A stretch of 64,000 bases of DNA from DASSUW01 sp963835525 (GTDB lineage Bacteria; Actinomycetota; Thermoleophilia; Solirubrobacterales; Solirubrobacteraceae). The notes under the pieces were generated by a model. That model saw nothing but the letters and a program-made list of their open reading frames with translations. It had not been told where the DNA came from and ran no database searches. Below are positions 1-8,516 of this stretch, piece after piece. Where the stretch lies: positions 1,302,001-1,366,000 of the forward strand of contig CAWIFM010000008.1 of the NCBI GenBank assembly GCA_963835525.1, given 5' to 3'. Each line of letters starts with the position of its first letter. Positions within the stretch are counted from its first letter, which is position 1. The position numbers and the translations under genes are program-made.

Positions 1-288
1 CCACGAGGCGGCGAGATTGTTCACGTCGTGGAAGATGAGGTCCGAGTTGGTCAAGCCGGTGTCCAGGCCGATGTCGACGTCGCCCACGGCGTTCCATCGG
101 TCCCGGGCCCAGTTGCGCACGTCGTCATAGTCCGTCGAGTCGACGTAGTCGATCTTGTTGTTGACGACCGAGTCCCAGCCGAACCAGTGGGCGGCCGCCG
201 GTCCCGGGCCGAGCAGCGGTAGCCCGATCGCGACCGCCGCCGCAGCGGCCAGGGTGCGAGGGTGGATCCTCGTAATGCGTCTGAACAT
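1..288 (-). CDS. Secreted protein of unknown function (3' end outside window)
   Basis: The ATG at 286-288 follows an AGGGG ribosome site; the gene runs off the left edge, so only 96 codons are visible. Residues 1 to about 33 form an Arg-led, Ala/Leu-rich signal peptide ending PAAA-HWFGWD, so the product is exported. The mature part is rich in Trp, Asp and Asn (SVVNNKIDYVDSTDYDD, then RNWARDRWNAVGDVDIGLD). This spacing faintly recalls the start of secreted matrixin-like zinc proteases, but any HExxH site would lie outside the window, so function stays open. The gene is certain; the family is a guess. Confidence 0.7.
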   Translation of the reverse strand, partial: MFRRITRIHPRTLAAAAAVAIGLPLLGPGPAAAHWFGWDSVVNNKIDYVDSTDYDDVRNWARDRWNAVGDVDIGLDTGLTNSDLIFHDVNNLAASW

Positions 289-792
289 GGCGTCCCCTTT
301 CCGGGGGGGTCGGGTGTCGCGAGGTATGACCCCGACACCGCCGCGCTGGTTGGCGACATGCCGCGCTCCGGTCCAGCTAACGCCGACGTGCCCGCAGGCG
401 AGCCGCGCAGCGCGACCATCCGCGTGACCGCCCACGCGCCCTTCGGCGTCGCCGCAACGCCGACGCGGACGCGGCTCAAGTACGCGCTGCCGCGGGCCCT
501 CTCACGGCCTCGCTTTCGCAATCGCCTGCCAGGGGCAGTCCAACGACTCCGTCGCGGAGTTGCGCTTTGCGCGACCGATGAAAGTCAAGGTCTTCGCCGA
601 GATCTTCTGCAGCGTCGCGGCGTGCGATTGGCACGTTGTTCGCGGTGTTTCGGAGAGCCTGGGGCGGACCGGCTTGCCGGTCGTCGTGGGGCGGGTTAGC
701 GTGTTGGGCGGGCGCGGGTGACTGACGTAGCGAAGCGCAGACGTCAGGAGCTTTGAGTCTGCCGCGCGGCTTTGCCCCGTTGAGGGCCTACT
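289..792. other. Gene-poor gap before IS110 copy 1
   Basis: I see no convincing gene in these 504 bases. The part next to the transposase stop (about 700-792) is probably the right end of the IS110 element. It contains an inverted repeat, CTGACGT at 722-728 and ACGTCAG at 741-747, able to form a hairpin. Around 555-574 lies GCGGAGTTGCGCTTTGCGCG, which resembles the GAGTTGCGC core of the short repeats found at 11.4, 13.4 and 15.3 kb. Confidence 0.4.
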
Positions 793-2037
793 TCATGCGC
801 GCTCCGGTGTCGCGCTCGCGCCCACCTTTCTCGCCGGGGCTCCGGCCCGCTGGTCTGTGACCAGCCGCTTGTAGGAGGTCTCGGCCTGTGCGGCGAGCTC
901 GCGCTCGGCCTGGCGGATCGCGTCGTTGCTGCTCCAGATCCCGCGTGCGGTCTTGGTGTATTTCGGGGCGCCGGCGGTGATCTCCAGGCGGCGCAGCTTC
1001 TTCTTGGTCAGCGAGGGTTGCTGGTGGGCGTAGTCCTCGCCGCGGGTGAGCATGCACCAGAACAGGATCGCCAGCTTGCGGGCGGTCGCGACGATCGCCT
1101 TGCCGTGCCCGCGGCGGGCGCGGGTGCGGTCATAGAAGGCGTGCAGCGGGCCGGGCTGCAGGACCACGCTCCAGGCGGCCTCGACGAGCGCCCAGCGCGC
1201 GGCCGCCGAGCCGCGCTTGCTGATCCGGCCGCTGCGCGCCGGCGCGTCCCCGGACTGGCGGACCTTCGGATCCAGGCCGAGGTAGGCGACCAGCTTGCGG
1301 CTGGCCAGAAACCGTCGCGGGTCGCCGACGGCGGCGATGAACGTCGCGGCGCAGATCAGGTTCACGCCCGGGACGGTCATCAGCCGCCGGATCTCGGGCC
1401 AGGCGAGCGCCTGCTGGGCGATCAGCCGCTCGACCGCGGCGATCTCGGCGTCGAGGAACTCGACGTGACGCATCCCGGCATCGACGGACTCGCGCTCCTC
1501 GAGCGGCAGCTCGAGCCCGGCCAGCCACCGGCGGCCCTTGACGCCGAACAGGTCAGAGCACGGCGGCTTGCCCTGCAGGCGGCGCTGCAACACGGCGTGG
1601 ATCTCGTTCTTCGCCCGCGTCCGCGCACGCACCGACTGCTCACGCCGCGCGAGCCGGCGCCGCAACACGCGGCAGCGCTCGTCGGGCATCCACACCGACT
1701 CAAGCTCCCCCGACCACAGCAACCGCGCCAGCGTGCGCGCGTCGAGCCGGTCGGTCTTCGCGCGCGCCTGCGTGATCCCGGTGTCGTCCGGGCTGACCAC
1801 GACCACCCGGTCGACATGCGGCTCGAGGATCCGCGCGACCTCCCAGCAGCTGCCGGTCACCTCCAACGCCACCCGATCCGACGCCAGCAGGCTCTGCGCC
1901 AGCATCCCGATGCCCTCCGGCGTGCTCGGCACCCGAGCGCCGGTGCGCACCTGACCGTCCTCGCAGATCGCGACGACGCAGAAGTCACGGTGAACGTCCA
2001 GACCGATCGCTCGACCGACCCACCTCGCCAACGCCAC
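793..2037 (-). CDS. IS110-family transposase/recombinase (copy 1, intact)
   Basis: A 414-residue IS110-type recombinase. The N-terminal RuvC-like DEDD half shows GLDVH (about residue 13), LEVTG (about 59) and KTDRLDAR (about 94). The C-terminal Transposase_20 half shows LMTVPGVN and the conserved serine region ISKRGSAAARWAL. Length is normal and no stop interrupts the frame. The start is GTG at 2037, preceded by GGGAGG six bases upstream. IS110 enzymes act with a structured bridge RNA encoded in the element's non-coding end; here the upstream flank is long and structured, as in the IS110 subgroup. It sits in a mobile-element cluster but is unlike copy 2 in sequence, so the two arrived independently. 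Confidence 0.95.
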   Translation of the reverse strand: MALARWVGRAIGLDVHRDFCVVAICEDGQVRTGARVPSTPEGIGMLAQSLLASDRVALEVTGSCWEVARILEPHVDRVVVVSPDDTGITQARAKTDRLDARTLARLLWSGELESVWMPDERCRVLRRRLARREQSVRARTRAKNEIHAVLQRRLQGKPPCSDLFGVKGRRWLAGLELPLEERESVDAGMRHVEFLDAEIAAVERLIAQQALAWPEIRRLMTVPGVNLICAATFIAAVGDPRRFLASRKLVAYLGLDPKVRQSGDAPARSGRISKRGSAAARWALVEAAWSVVLQPGPLHAFYDRTRARRGHGKAIVATARKLAILFWCMLTRGEDYAHQQPSLTKKKLRRLEITAGAPKYTKTARGIWSSNDAIRQAERELAAQAETSYKRLVTDQRAGAPARKVGASATPERA

Positions 2038-2059
2038 GGCTCACCTCCCGACGCGGTTG

Positions 2060-2290
2060 ACATCGACCGGGAGAACCAGCGGGACAACGACACAGACCGA
2101 TACGTGCTCGCAGCACAATCCAGGCAAGTCGCAGGGGCGGCCGAACGAAAAGCCCGGGCTCGAAGCCCATCGCGCAAACCGGCCTACCCGCCTGCGTTCT
2201 CCCAACAAAGCCCCTGTCCCGGATCGCTCGACGCTACGGCCGGACCCGGACAGAGCCTCCGCGCAGCATTTTCATGCCGCGATAGGCGGC
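2060..2290 (-). ncRNA. Candidate IS110 left-end bridge RNA region
   Basis: About 400 bases separate the transposase start (2037) from the next gene. On the transposase strand this stretch carries a compact hairpin, GGGCTTCGAGCCC, near 2157-2169, and several further short complementary arms between about 2090 and 2250. In IS110-group elements such as IS621 the bridge RNA is encoded in this left end, upstream of the recombinase. The assignment rests on family knowledge and position; the exact ends and the target/donor loops cannot be fixed by eye. Confidence 0.35.
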
Positions 2291-2451
2291 AGCGACGAGG
2301 CGCCGACGCGCGCTCTCGCGTGGCCCCGATTGTGATAGCGCGGCGTATGCGTGTCTCGGACGTGTCGCACTACCGCCAAACGTCCAACCTCGGCCCGTCA
2401 CCGAGGGTCAACACAGGCGACAGGACCTACACGCCCAGAAAGGGGCAAGCC

Positions 2452-3345
2452 ATGTTGACCTGTGGATGGCGCCCGGCGGCGATCGCCGCCGCGGCGCTCG
2501 CAACGGCCGCCGTACTCGGCGCTGGCGCCGCGCCGGCGCTCGCGATCTCGGGCATCGAGGAAGTGCGCAAGATCTCCGTGATCGACTCGACGTCGGCGAA
2601 GACCGTCGAGGCGAAGTGCCCGCGCGGCAAGGATGTGATCGGCGGCGGCGGCGGACTGGTCTGGGACGAGCAGCACCAGAGCTACAACGTGATCCTCACG
2701 CGCTTGCAGCCGTTCCACGCGTGGAACAACCTGCGGGACAGCTACATCGTCGGCGCGAGCGAGACGAGCACGGGGGAGAGCGACAGCTGGTGGATCGAGG
2801 CCGTTGCCCTGTGCGCCGACCCGGTCCCTGGTCTGCGCGTGGAATCGGAACAGGCAGGGTTCTCGTCGGCGGCGGCGCACAATGTCGAGGCGCACTGCGA
2901 CCCTGGCGAGAAGGTGCTGGGCACCGGTGCCCAGGTCTCGCTGACGAACGGCGAGGCGGGGCTGCAGGTGTCGCGGGCGTCGACTACGGGCGACTGGTCG
3001 TATGCCTTCGCCCACGAGGATCCTGACGGCTACCAGTACGGTTGGTACTTGTGGGCTTTCGCGGTCTGCGCGCCCGAGCCGCCGAGCTATGACGTGATCA
3101 ACGCAGAGTCCGCATATGAGGACTCCGAGGCGGGGAAGTACGCGACGGCTTGGTGCGTGCCTCCCGCCTCGCTCACCGGCGCGGGCGGGGCGACCTCGTT
3201 CAACGCACCCGGCAACGTGTTTCTCAACCGCATCCTCGTCGACCCGCAGGACAACGGCCGCTCGGCGGAGGCGAGCGCGATAGAGGCGTTCCCGACCGCG
3301 GTTGACTGGGACTTCATCGTCGGCCAGGCGATCTGCGCAGACTGA
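2452..3345 (+). CDS. Secreted protein with three repeated Cys/Gly domains
   Basis: A 297-residue protein starting at ATG 2452 behind AAAGGGG; the long open frame upstream is the antisense of the IS110 gene and is not part of it. Residues 1-33 are an Ala-rich signal peptide (ending APALA). The mature part holds three units of roughly 85 residues. Each opens with a Cys and a Gly-rich turn (VEAKCPRGKDVIGGGGG; VEAHCDPGEKVLGTGAQ; ATAWCVPPASLTGAGGA) and closes with Trp/Phe-Ala-x-Cys-Ala (VALCAD, FAVCAP, QAICAD). The paired cysteines suggest one disulphide per unit. I do not recognise the family. It is probably secreted or surface-located, flanked on both sides by IS110 elements. Confidence 0.8.
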   Translation: MLTCGWRPAAIAAAALATAAVLGAGAAPALAISGIEEVRKISVIDSTSAKTVEAKCPRGKDVIGGGGGLVWDEQHQSYNVILTRLQPFHAWNNLRDSYIVGASETSTGESDSWWIEAVALCADPVPGLRVESEQAGFSSAAAHNVEAHCDPGEKVLGTGAQVSLTNGEAGLQVSRASTTGDWSYAFAHEDPDGYQYGWYLWAFAVCAPEPPSYDVINAESAYEDSEAGKYATAWCVPPASLTGAGGATSFNAPGNVFLNRILVDPQDNGRSAEASAIEAFPTAVDWDFIVGQAICAD

Positions 3346-3766
3346 ACGCGACGCGTCTCTGGCAGTCCGCCGCGTCCGCACAGCTTCCGCGGGCGCGGTT
3401 GACTGCAGTTCGGCTCGGGTCGTCCCGCCTCCGGGGCCGAGCCGCGTTCAGGAGCAGTCAACGGACTCCGGCGTCCACTTGCGCTTATCTGAACTGGGGC
3501 CTCCGTCAAGGGCTGGCGGTGAACGGTTGTGGTCGTTGGTGTTCTCGTCGGCTCCGTGGATGCCCGGGCTTATCTGGGTCCGCGACCTGGTTCGGGTCGG
3601 TGACGTGATGGTTGATGGGTCAGTCCGGGTGGAGTGACTCCGGCCGCTCGGTCTTTGTTGGGCCGCCGCCCTTGGACGGGAGCCGCGCAAGCTGCGGGAG
3701 CTGGTCGGAAGCGCTGGGGTCATCGCAGAGTGGCGGGCGGAAGCGGAGCCGGGTGCGGTCGGGTCG
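3346..3766. other. Gap holding the probable right end of IS110 copy 2
   Basis: No gene is convincing here. On the minus strand, downstream of the second IS110 stop, the sequence from about 3766 down to about 3480 has several short hairpins, for example GGAGTGACTCC at 3632-3642. It could carry the element's structured RNA, because IS1111-subgroup members encode it downstream of the gene. The segment just after the secreted gene (3346-3470) shows nothing clear. Confidence 0.35.
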
Positions 3767-4795
3767 TCAGTGGGTCGGGACGGGCTCCAGGGCGTCGGGG
3801 CCGAGTTCGCGTAGCACGTGGAAGGAGCGGCGGGCGAGCTTGCGCGCGATCGTCAGCGACGCGCGCGTGTGGCTGAGGCCGCGGGCCTTGAGGGCGAGGT
3901 AGTCGGCGTGGTCGGGGCTGCTCGGCCGGCAGGCTGCCAATGCGGCTTCGTAGAGCGCCCAGCGCAGGTGCGGGGAGCCCTGGCGGTTGAGCTTGCCGAC
4001 CCGTGAGCGGCGGTCCGAGCGGTGCACGCCGATGTCGATGCCGGCCATCCGGACCGCCTTGCGCGAGGCCGAGAGCCGCTGCACGTCGCCGAGCTCGCAG
4101 AGCGTGACCAGCGAGGTCAGCTCGCCCATCCCGTAGAGGGCCATCAGCGCCCGGCAGCCCCTCTGGCGGCGAGCGAGCTGGCGCAGTTCACGCTCGAGCG
4201 GCGCGATCTGGCCGTCGATGGCGTCGATCATGGCCAGCGCGATCTCAATCCGTTCGCGCGCGTCCTCGGGCAGCGCCAAGCCGTCCAGAAACGCTCGCCC
4301 CGCGCGGGTGCGCAGCTTCTCCGGCGTCCCGCTGACGCCGTGGTGAAACAGCGTCGCCTGGATCCGCTGCATCCATTGCGTGCGCTCGCCGATCAGCGTG
4401 TGCCGCAGCCGCGCCCGCGAGCGCCATTGGCGCACGTGCTCGGGCGGGATCCACGCCTCCGGGAGCCGCCCGTCAGTGAGCAGTTCACGCAGCCATCGCG
4501 CGTCCTCACGATCGGTCTTGGCGCGGCGCTTGCGACCGCGCAACGCGCGCGTCTCGACGGGCTCGGCCAGATGCGCCACCGCCCCGGCGGCGACCAACGC
4601 ATCGCAGACGAACAGCCAGCCCGTGCAGGCCTCCACTGCGACGTCGATCGCGCGTCCATCGAAGCGCTCGGTCCAGCGCGCGACCGCCGCCGGTGTGGCG
4701 TCGATCCGGCCGCGGAGCACCTCGCCCGACTCGGTGTCCAGCGCATCGAAGGTGATCTGCGCTCTGTGCACGTCAAACCCGGCTACGATCGCCAT
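3767..4795 (-). CDS. IS110-family transposase/recombinase (copy 2, intact)
   Basis: A 342-residue IS110/IS1111-type recombinase. It shows GFDVH near residue 7, VEACTG near 56 and KTDREDAR near 94 for the DEDD catalytic set, then the C-terminal LMALYGMGELTS and NRQGSPHLRWALYEAA segments. The ATG at 4795 has GAGGAGG about six bases upstream. It shares little sequence with copy 1 beyond family motifs. The upstream flank before the next gene is only about 120 bases, whereas the downstream flank is long, so its RNA would more likely lie downstream. Confidence 0.93.
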   Translation of the reverse strand: MAIVAGFDVHRAQITFDALDTESGEVLRGRIDATPAAVARWTERFDGRAIDVAVEACTGWLFVCDALVAAGAVAHLAEPVETRALRGRKRRAKTDREDARWLRELLTDGRLPEAWIPPEHVRQWRSRARLRHTLIGERTQWMQRIQATLFHHGVSGTPEKLRTRAGRAFLDGLALPEDARERIEIALAMIDAIDGQIAPLERELRQLARRQRGCRALMALYGMGELTSLVTLCELGDVQRLSASRKAVRMAGIDIGVHRSDRRSRVGKLNRQGSPHLRWALYEAALAACRPSSPDHADYLALKARGLSHTRASLTIARKLARRSFHVLRELGPDALEPVPTH

Positions 4796-4974
4796 CGGGG
4801 CCTCCTCTAAAGCTCCGGCATTGCCACCTTGCGCGAGTCTCTCGCGCTGAGCGGGGGAGGCCCTGGTTCATGCCATCTTTGCGCGAGTGCCGGTACTAGG
4901 CGCCCGCGCGTCACGTGGCGGCTCCGGGCCGGGCCGGGCCGGTAACGGTTCGGCCGGCACGAGATACTCGTGGT

Positions 4975-6087
4975 GTGTCCGCGAGCGAGTTCGACGCCGG
5001 GCTGTCCGTCGAGCCCGAGGACCAGATCGTCCGGGCCGAGTTGGATGAAGCGCGCAAGAAGCGCCGCACCGGCCGGGCGCGGATCGTCGGCATCGTCGGC
5101 TCCGTTCTTGTCGTCGGCGGTGTTTTCGCGTTCGCCCTGCCTCGGATCGCGGACTACGGCGAGGTCTGGGACGTCGTCAAGACGCTGTCATGGGAATGGG
5201 TCGTCGCGCTCGTGCTCGCCGTGCTCCTCAACCTCGCGACCTACGGGCCGCCCCTCGTCGCCGCGCTCCCGGGCATCTCGTACTTCCGCGCCACGCGCGT
5301 CACGCTCGCATCGACCGCGCTGTCGTCCGTCGCCCCGGGCGGCGCCGCCGTCGGGATGGCGACATCGTTCGCGATGCTACGCGCGTGGGGCTTCGAGGGC
5401 CGCAGCGCCGGGCTCGCCGTTGCCGTGCAGAGCGTCTGGAACCAGTTCGTGATCCTCGGCTTCCCGATCCTGGCCATCGCCGGCCTCGCCGCGCAGGGTG
5501 GGAGCAACCGCACGCTCGAGCTCGTTGCGATCATTGGCCTCGCAGCCTTCGCGGCGATCGTCGTCGGCTTCGCCATCGGTCTGTCGAGCGCGCGCCTCGC
5601 GCGCCGCATCGGCGATCGTGCCGCCCGGCTCGCGAGCCGTGCCAAGGCGCTGATCCACAAGGCTCCCGTCAAGTGGAACGGCGCAACCTTCGTGCGCTTT
5701 CGCGGGGAGGCGATCGAGCTGATCCGCCGGCGCTGGCCCTCCCTCACCGCGGCGACGCTCGCCGGGCACCTAACAGTCTTCCTCGTCCTGGTCGCCTCGG
5801 TCCGAGCGGTCGGCGTGCCGCGCGCCGAGGTGACGATCGTCGAGGCGTTCGCCGCCTGGACGCTGGCCCGGATCCTCGGCTCGATCCCGATCACGCCGGG
5901 CGGCGTCGGGTTCGTCGAGCTCGGACTGACGGGCGTCCTCGTCGCGTTCGGCGCGAACGACGCCGACGCGGTCGCGGCAACGCTGATCTACCGCTTCCTC
6001 ACCGTCGTTCCGACGCTGGTCGCCGGCCTCATCGCCGCGGCGACGTGGAAGCTTGGACACCGTCCCGCGACGGATCGCGCACGGTGA
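4975..6087 (+). CDS. UPF0104 / YbhN-type multipass membrane protein
   Basis: A protein of about 370 residues with a short charged N-terminus followed by about eight hydrophobic segments (for example IVGIVGSVLVVGGVFAFALP and WVVALVLAVLLNLATY). It ends with the family signature GSIPITPGGVGFVELGLTG. This is the lysylphosphatidylglycerol-synthetase-flippase-like (UPF0104) family, usually linked to moving or modifying envelope lipids. I chose GTG 4975 (VSASEF) because the 20 codons before it, from GTG 4915, lie in simple GGCCGGGCC repeats; the earlier start is possible. It stands alone between IS110 copy 2 and IS remnants, so context adds nothing. Confidence 0.85.
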   Translation: MSASEFDAGLSVEPEDQIVRAELDEARKKRRTGRARIVGIVGSVLVVGGVFAFALPRIADYGEVWDVVKTLSWEWVVALVLAVLLNLATYGPPLVAALPGISYFRATRVTLASTALSSVAPGGAAVGMATSFAMLRAWGFEGRSAGLAVAVQSVWNQFVILGFPILAIAGLAAQGGSNRTLELVAIIGLAAFAAIVVGFAIGLSSARLARRIGDRAARLASRAKALIHKAPVKWNGATFVRFRGEAIELIRRRWPSLTAATLAGHLTVFLVLVASVRAVGVPRAEVTIVEAFAAWTLARILGSIPITPGGVGFVELGLTGVLVAFGANDADAVAATLIYRFLTVVPTLVAGLIAAATWKLGHRPATDRAR

Positions 6088-6178
6088 TGAGGGCAGCGCG
6101 CCTGGGCAGACGCGGCGATCAACGCCCGACCCGCCGCGCGCCGCTCCCGCTTCGCGCGAACAGCAGCGGGTTCATCGG

Positions 6179-6194
6179 CGTTCCCGCGGGAACG
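6179..6194. repeat. Palindrome CGTTCCCGCGGGAACG, copy 1
   Basis: A perfect 16-base palindrome, CGTTCCCGCGGGAACG, in the gap after the UPF0104 gene. A longer version recurs 92 bases downstream and at 13.5 kb. Confidence 0.7.
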
Positions 6195-6270
6195 TCCGCT
6201 TGCGCTTACGTCGTGGCTGTTGCGTAAAGGGCGGTGGCGGGCGCGTTTCCGCGGACGCGGGTTGAGTGCG

Positions 6271-6290
6271 GGCGTTCCCGCGGGAACGCC
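6271..6290. repeat. Palindrome GGCGTTCCCGCGGGAACGCC, copy 2
   Basis: A perfect 20-base palindrome preceded by GAGTGCG and followed by TG. The same palindrome with related flanks (GAGTGCAGC before, TG after) is at 13479-13498, so the repeat unit is at least about 30 bases. Confidence 0.75.
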
Positions 6291-6326
6291 TGTCGGCTGC
6301 TGAGACACGTCCGCGTGGCGGGCCCC

Positions 6327-7600
6327 TCAGGCCGCCAGCGGCGCGCTGGTGTGCCTGTAGAGCTTCAGCAGGTTGTGAGTCGCGGTCATGAGGCGCCATT
6401 CGGACCGGGCGGCGGACCTGCCGCGGCGTTGGAAGCGGTCCATGCGGCGGTTGAACTTGGTGTGCGCGAACACCGGCTCGATCATGCCCTGGCGCTTGGC
6501 GTAGAGCTCGCCGCCGCGGTCGCTCGGCGAGCACCCGCCGCATGAACGCGTAAAGACCGCCGTCCCAGCCCGGCCGGGCGCCCTTGCGTTTGCCGGCGTC
6601 CGGGCGGGATCAGCACCTGCATCCCGCCGATCGACGATCGCCTCCATCTGGACCTGGTGCCAGTAGCCGGCGTCGGCGAGCACGACCTCCGGCACCGTGT
6701 CGATCCCGGCGTTGGCGAGCTCAGCCTCGGCGGCGCTGACCATCGGCTCCAGGTGTCCGAAGTCGGGCGAGTCGACCGTGACCTCGGCGGCGATCACGAT
6801 CTGCCCGGCCGTGACCACGGCTTGCGCGTTGTAGCCCTGCACCCAGCCGCGTGAGGTCTTCACGTTGCGCGAGTCCGGGTCGGTGACGTTGATCACGCCC
6901 GTCGGCGTGTCGGGCGGCCGGTAGGGATCCGGTGGCCGGCCGAACCGTCGGCCGTCCTTCATCCGCCCGCGCGCCCGGTAGGCCTCATAGGCCGCGTTGG
7001 CCTCGCACTCCGTCCACAACTCTTCCTCCAGGCGGCGCTTGGCCTCCTTCAGCCGCGCCGGGCGCGACGCCGGGATCGGCCGAGCCTCCTCGGCGCGCCG
7101 CTCATCCAGCCGGCGCTTAGCCTCGCGCAGCCACCCGCGCCGACCCTGCGCGGTCGCCAGCTCCGGCGGCAACTCGTCGCCGCGCCGATCCCGACCTGCT
7201 CGTCTTCGACGCGGTCGGTCTCAGCGGCCTCCTCCAAGATCTCGCGCGCGATCCGCTCGTAATCACGGTTGGCGTGCTGGGAGGCGTTGGCATGGACCTT
7301 GGTGCCGTCGACCGCGATCACGTCCACATGCACCAACCCCGCCTCCGCGCACAGCTCCAACACCTCGCCGAACAGCTCACCCAACGGCCGCTCATGCCGC
7401 TGGCGGAACCGCGCGACCGTCGTGTGATCCGGCGCCTGATTGGCCGTGATCACGCGGACCGCGACATCCTCATGGCAACGCCGCTCGATCCGCCGCGATG
7501 ACCGCTCGCCGATCGCATACGCGTAGACCAACAACGCCACCATCATCGCCGGATCGTGCGCCGCGCGACCCCTCGGACCGGCCGGCCGCCGCCGGCTGGT
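6327..7600 (-). pseudogene. Decayed IS1182-type transposase
   Basis: Homology reads from about 7600 to 6327 on the minus strand but in several frames. The N-terminal part (DPAMMVALLVYAYAIGERSS, then DHTTVARFRQRH) includes the family's VIAVDGTKVHANAS segment. After GIGAA near 7180 the frame changes and continues with ELATAQGRRGWLREAKRRL, then GYNAQAVV and VLADAGYW. Between about 6545 and 6640 further shifts scramble a segment that would read PDAGKRKGARPGWDGGLY, after which ELYAKRQGMIEPVFAHTK resumes. The first 40 or so residues are missing where the gene meets the IS481 remnant. At least two frameshifts and a truncation mean it is dead. Confidence 0.85.
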
Positions 7601-7604
7601 TGAG

Positions 7605-8505
7605 TTGATGGTCATTGAGGGGATGTCGGAAAGACGGGCGGCAGCCCGTCTTTGCGTCTCGTCCTGCACAGCACATAGGTGGAAGCGGCGCTGGCTTGAG
7701 GCCAGCGATGGCGATCAGCGATCGGGGCGGTGGGCGCACGATCGCTCGAGCCGGCCGCACCGATCGCCCAGGCGGACCGCGGCCGGGCTCGAGGCGCGGG
7801 TGTTGGCCGAGCGCGAGCGGACGGGTTGGGGATCACGGTTGATCGCCGGCAGCACCGGGGTGGCGCACTCGACGGTGCACGCCATCCTGCGGCCGGCACG
7901 GTCGCTCACGCGTCCCGCGCTCGCCGCGCGAGGCGTTCCGGCGCTACGAGTGGCCATGCCCCGGTGATCTGCTGCACATGGACATCAAGCGCTACCGGCG
8001 CTTCCGCCGGCCCGGGCACCCGTTCATCAACGATGAGCGCCAGACCAGCCAGGAGATCAACACCCAGCTCGGCTACGACTACTGCCACGTCATCGTCGAC
8101 GACCACTCACGCCTGGCCTACGCCGAACTGTTAGCCGACACCCGCGCGCCCACGGTCACCGCCTTCACCGCCCGCGCCCTGGCCTGGTTCGCCGACCACG
8201 GCATCAGCACCCGCGCCGTAATGACCGACGGCGCCTGGAGCTATCGCCACAACCGCTCGCTGCGCGAGCTGCTGACCAAGCACCGGATCCGCCACATCGT
8301 CACCCCGCCCTACACGCCACGCATCAACGGCAAAGTCGAACGCCTGCACCAGACCATGGACCGCGAATGGGCCCGCGGCCAGCTCTACCGCAACAGCAGC
8401 GCCAGAAACCGCGCCCTGAAACACTGGCTGCGCTACTACAACCACCGCCGACCCCACAGCTCACTCAACGGCCGACCACCCATCAGCCGCGCTCACAACC
8501 TCTAA
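7605..8505 (+). pseudogene. Frameshifted IS481-type transposase
   Basis: The first part reads LVELMVIEGMSERRAAARLC (helix-turn-helix), then DRSSRPHRSPRRTAAG and the end of the winged region. Near 7915-7935 one base is lost; the reading then continues in another frame as REAFRRYEWPCPGDLLHMDI and MDIKRYRRFRRPG. It goes on through the rve core with VDDHSRLAYAEL, VMTDGAWSY and HIVTPPYTPRINGKVERLHQ, carrying the D, D and E residues of the DDE site. The C-terminal half is intact to 8505. About 20 N-terminal residues are missing at the junction with the IS1182 remnant. Confidence 0.85.
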
Positions 8506-8516
8506 GGGCACGACAG

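Noticed and set aside
262..699. A 145-codon plus-strand open frame at the left edge
   Set aside because: No ribosome site, no motif, Arg-rich composition, and it overlaps a signal-peptide gene on the other strand.
1018..2451. N-terminal extension of the three-repeat secreted protein across the IS110 gene
   Set aside because: The real start is ATG 2452, with a ribosome site and signal peptide; the extension is antisense to the transposase.
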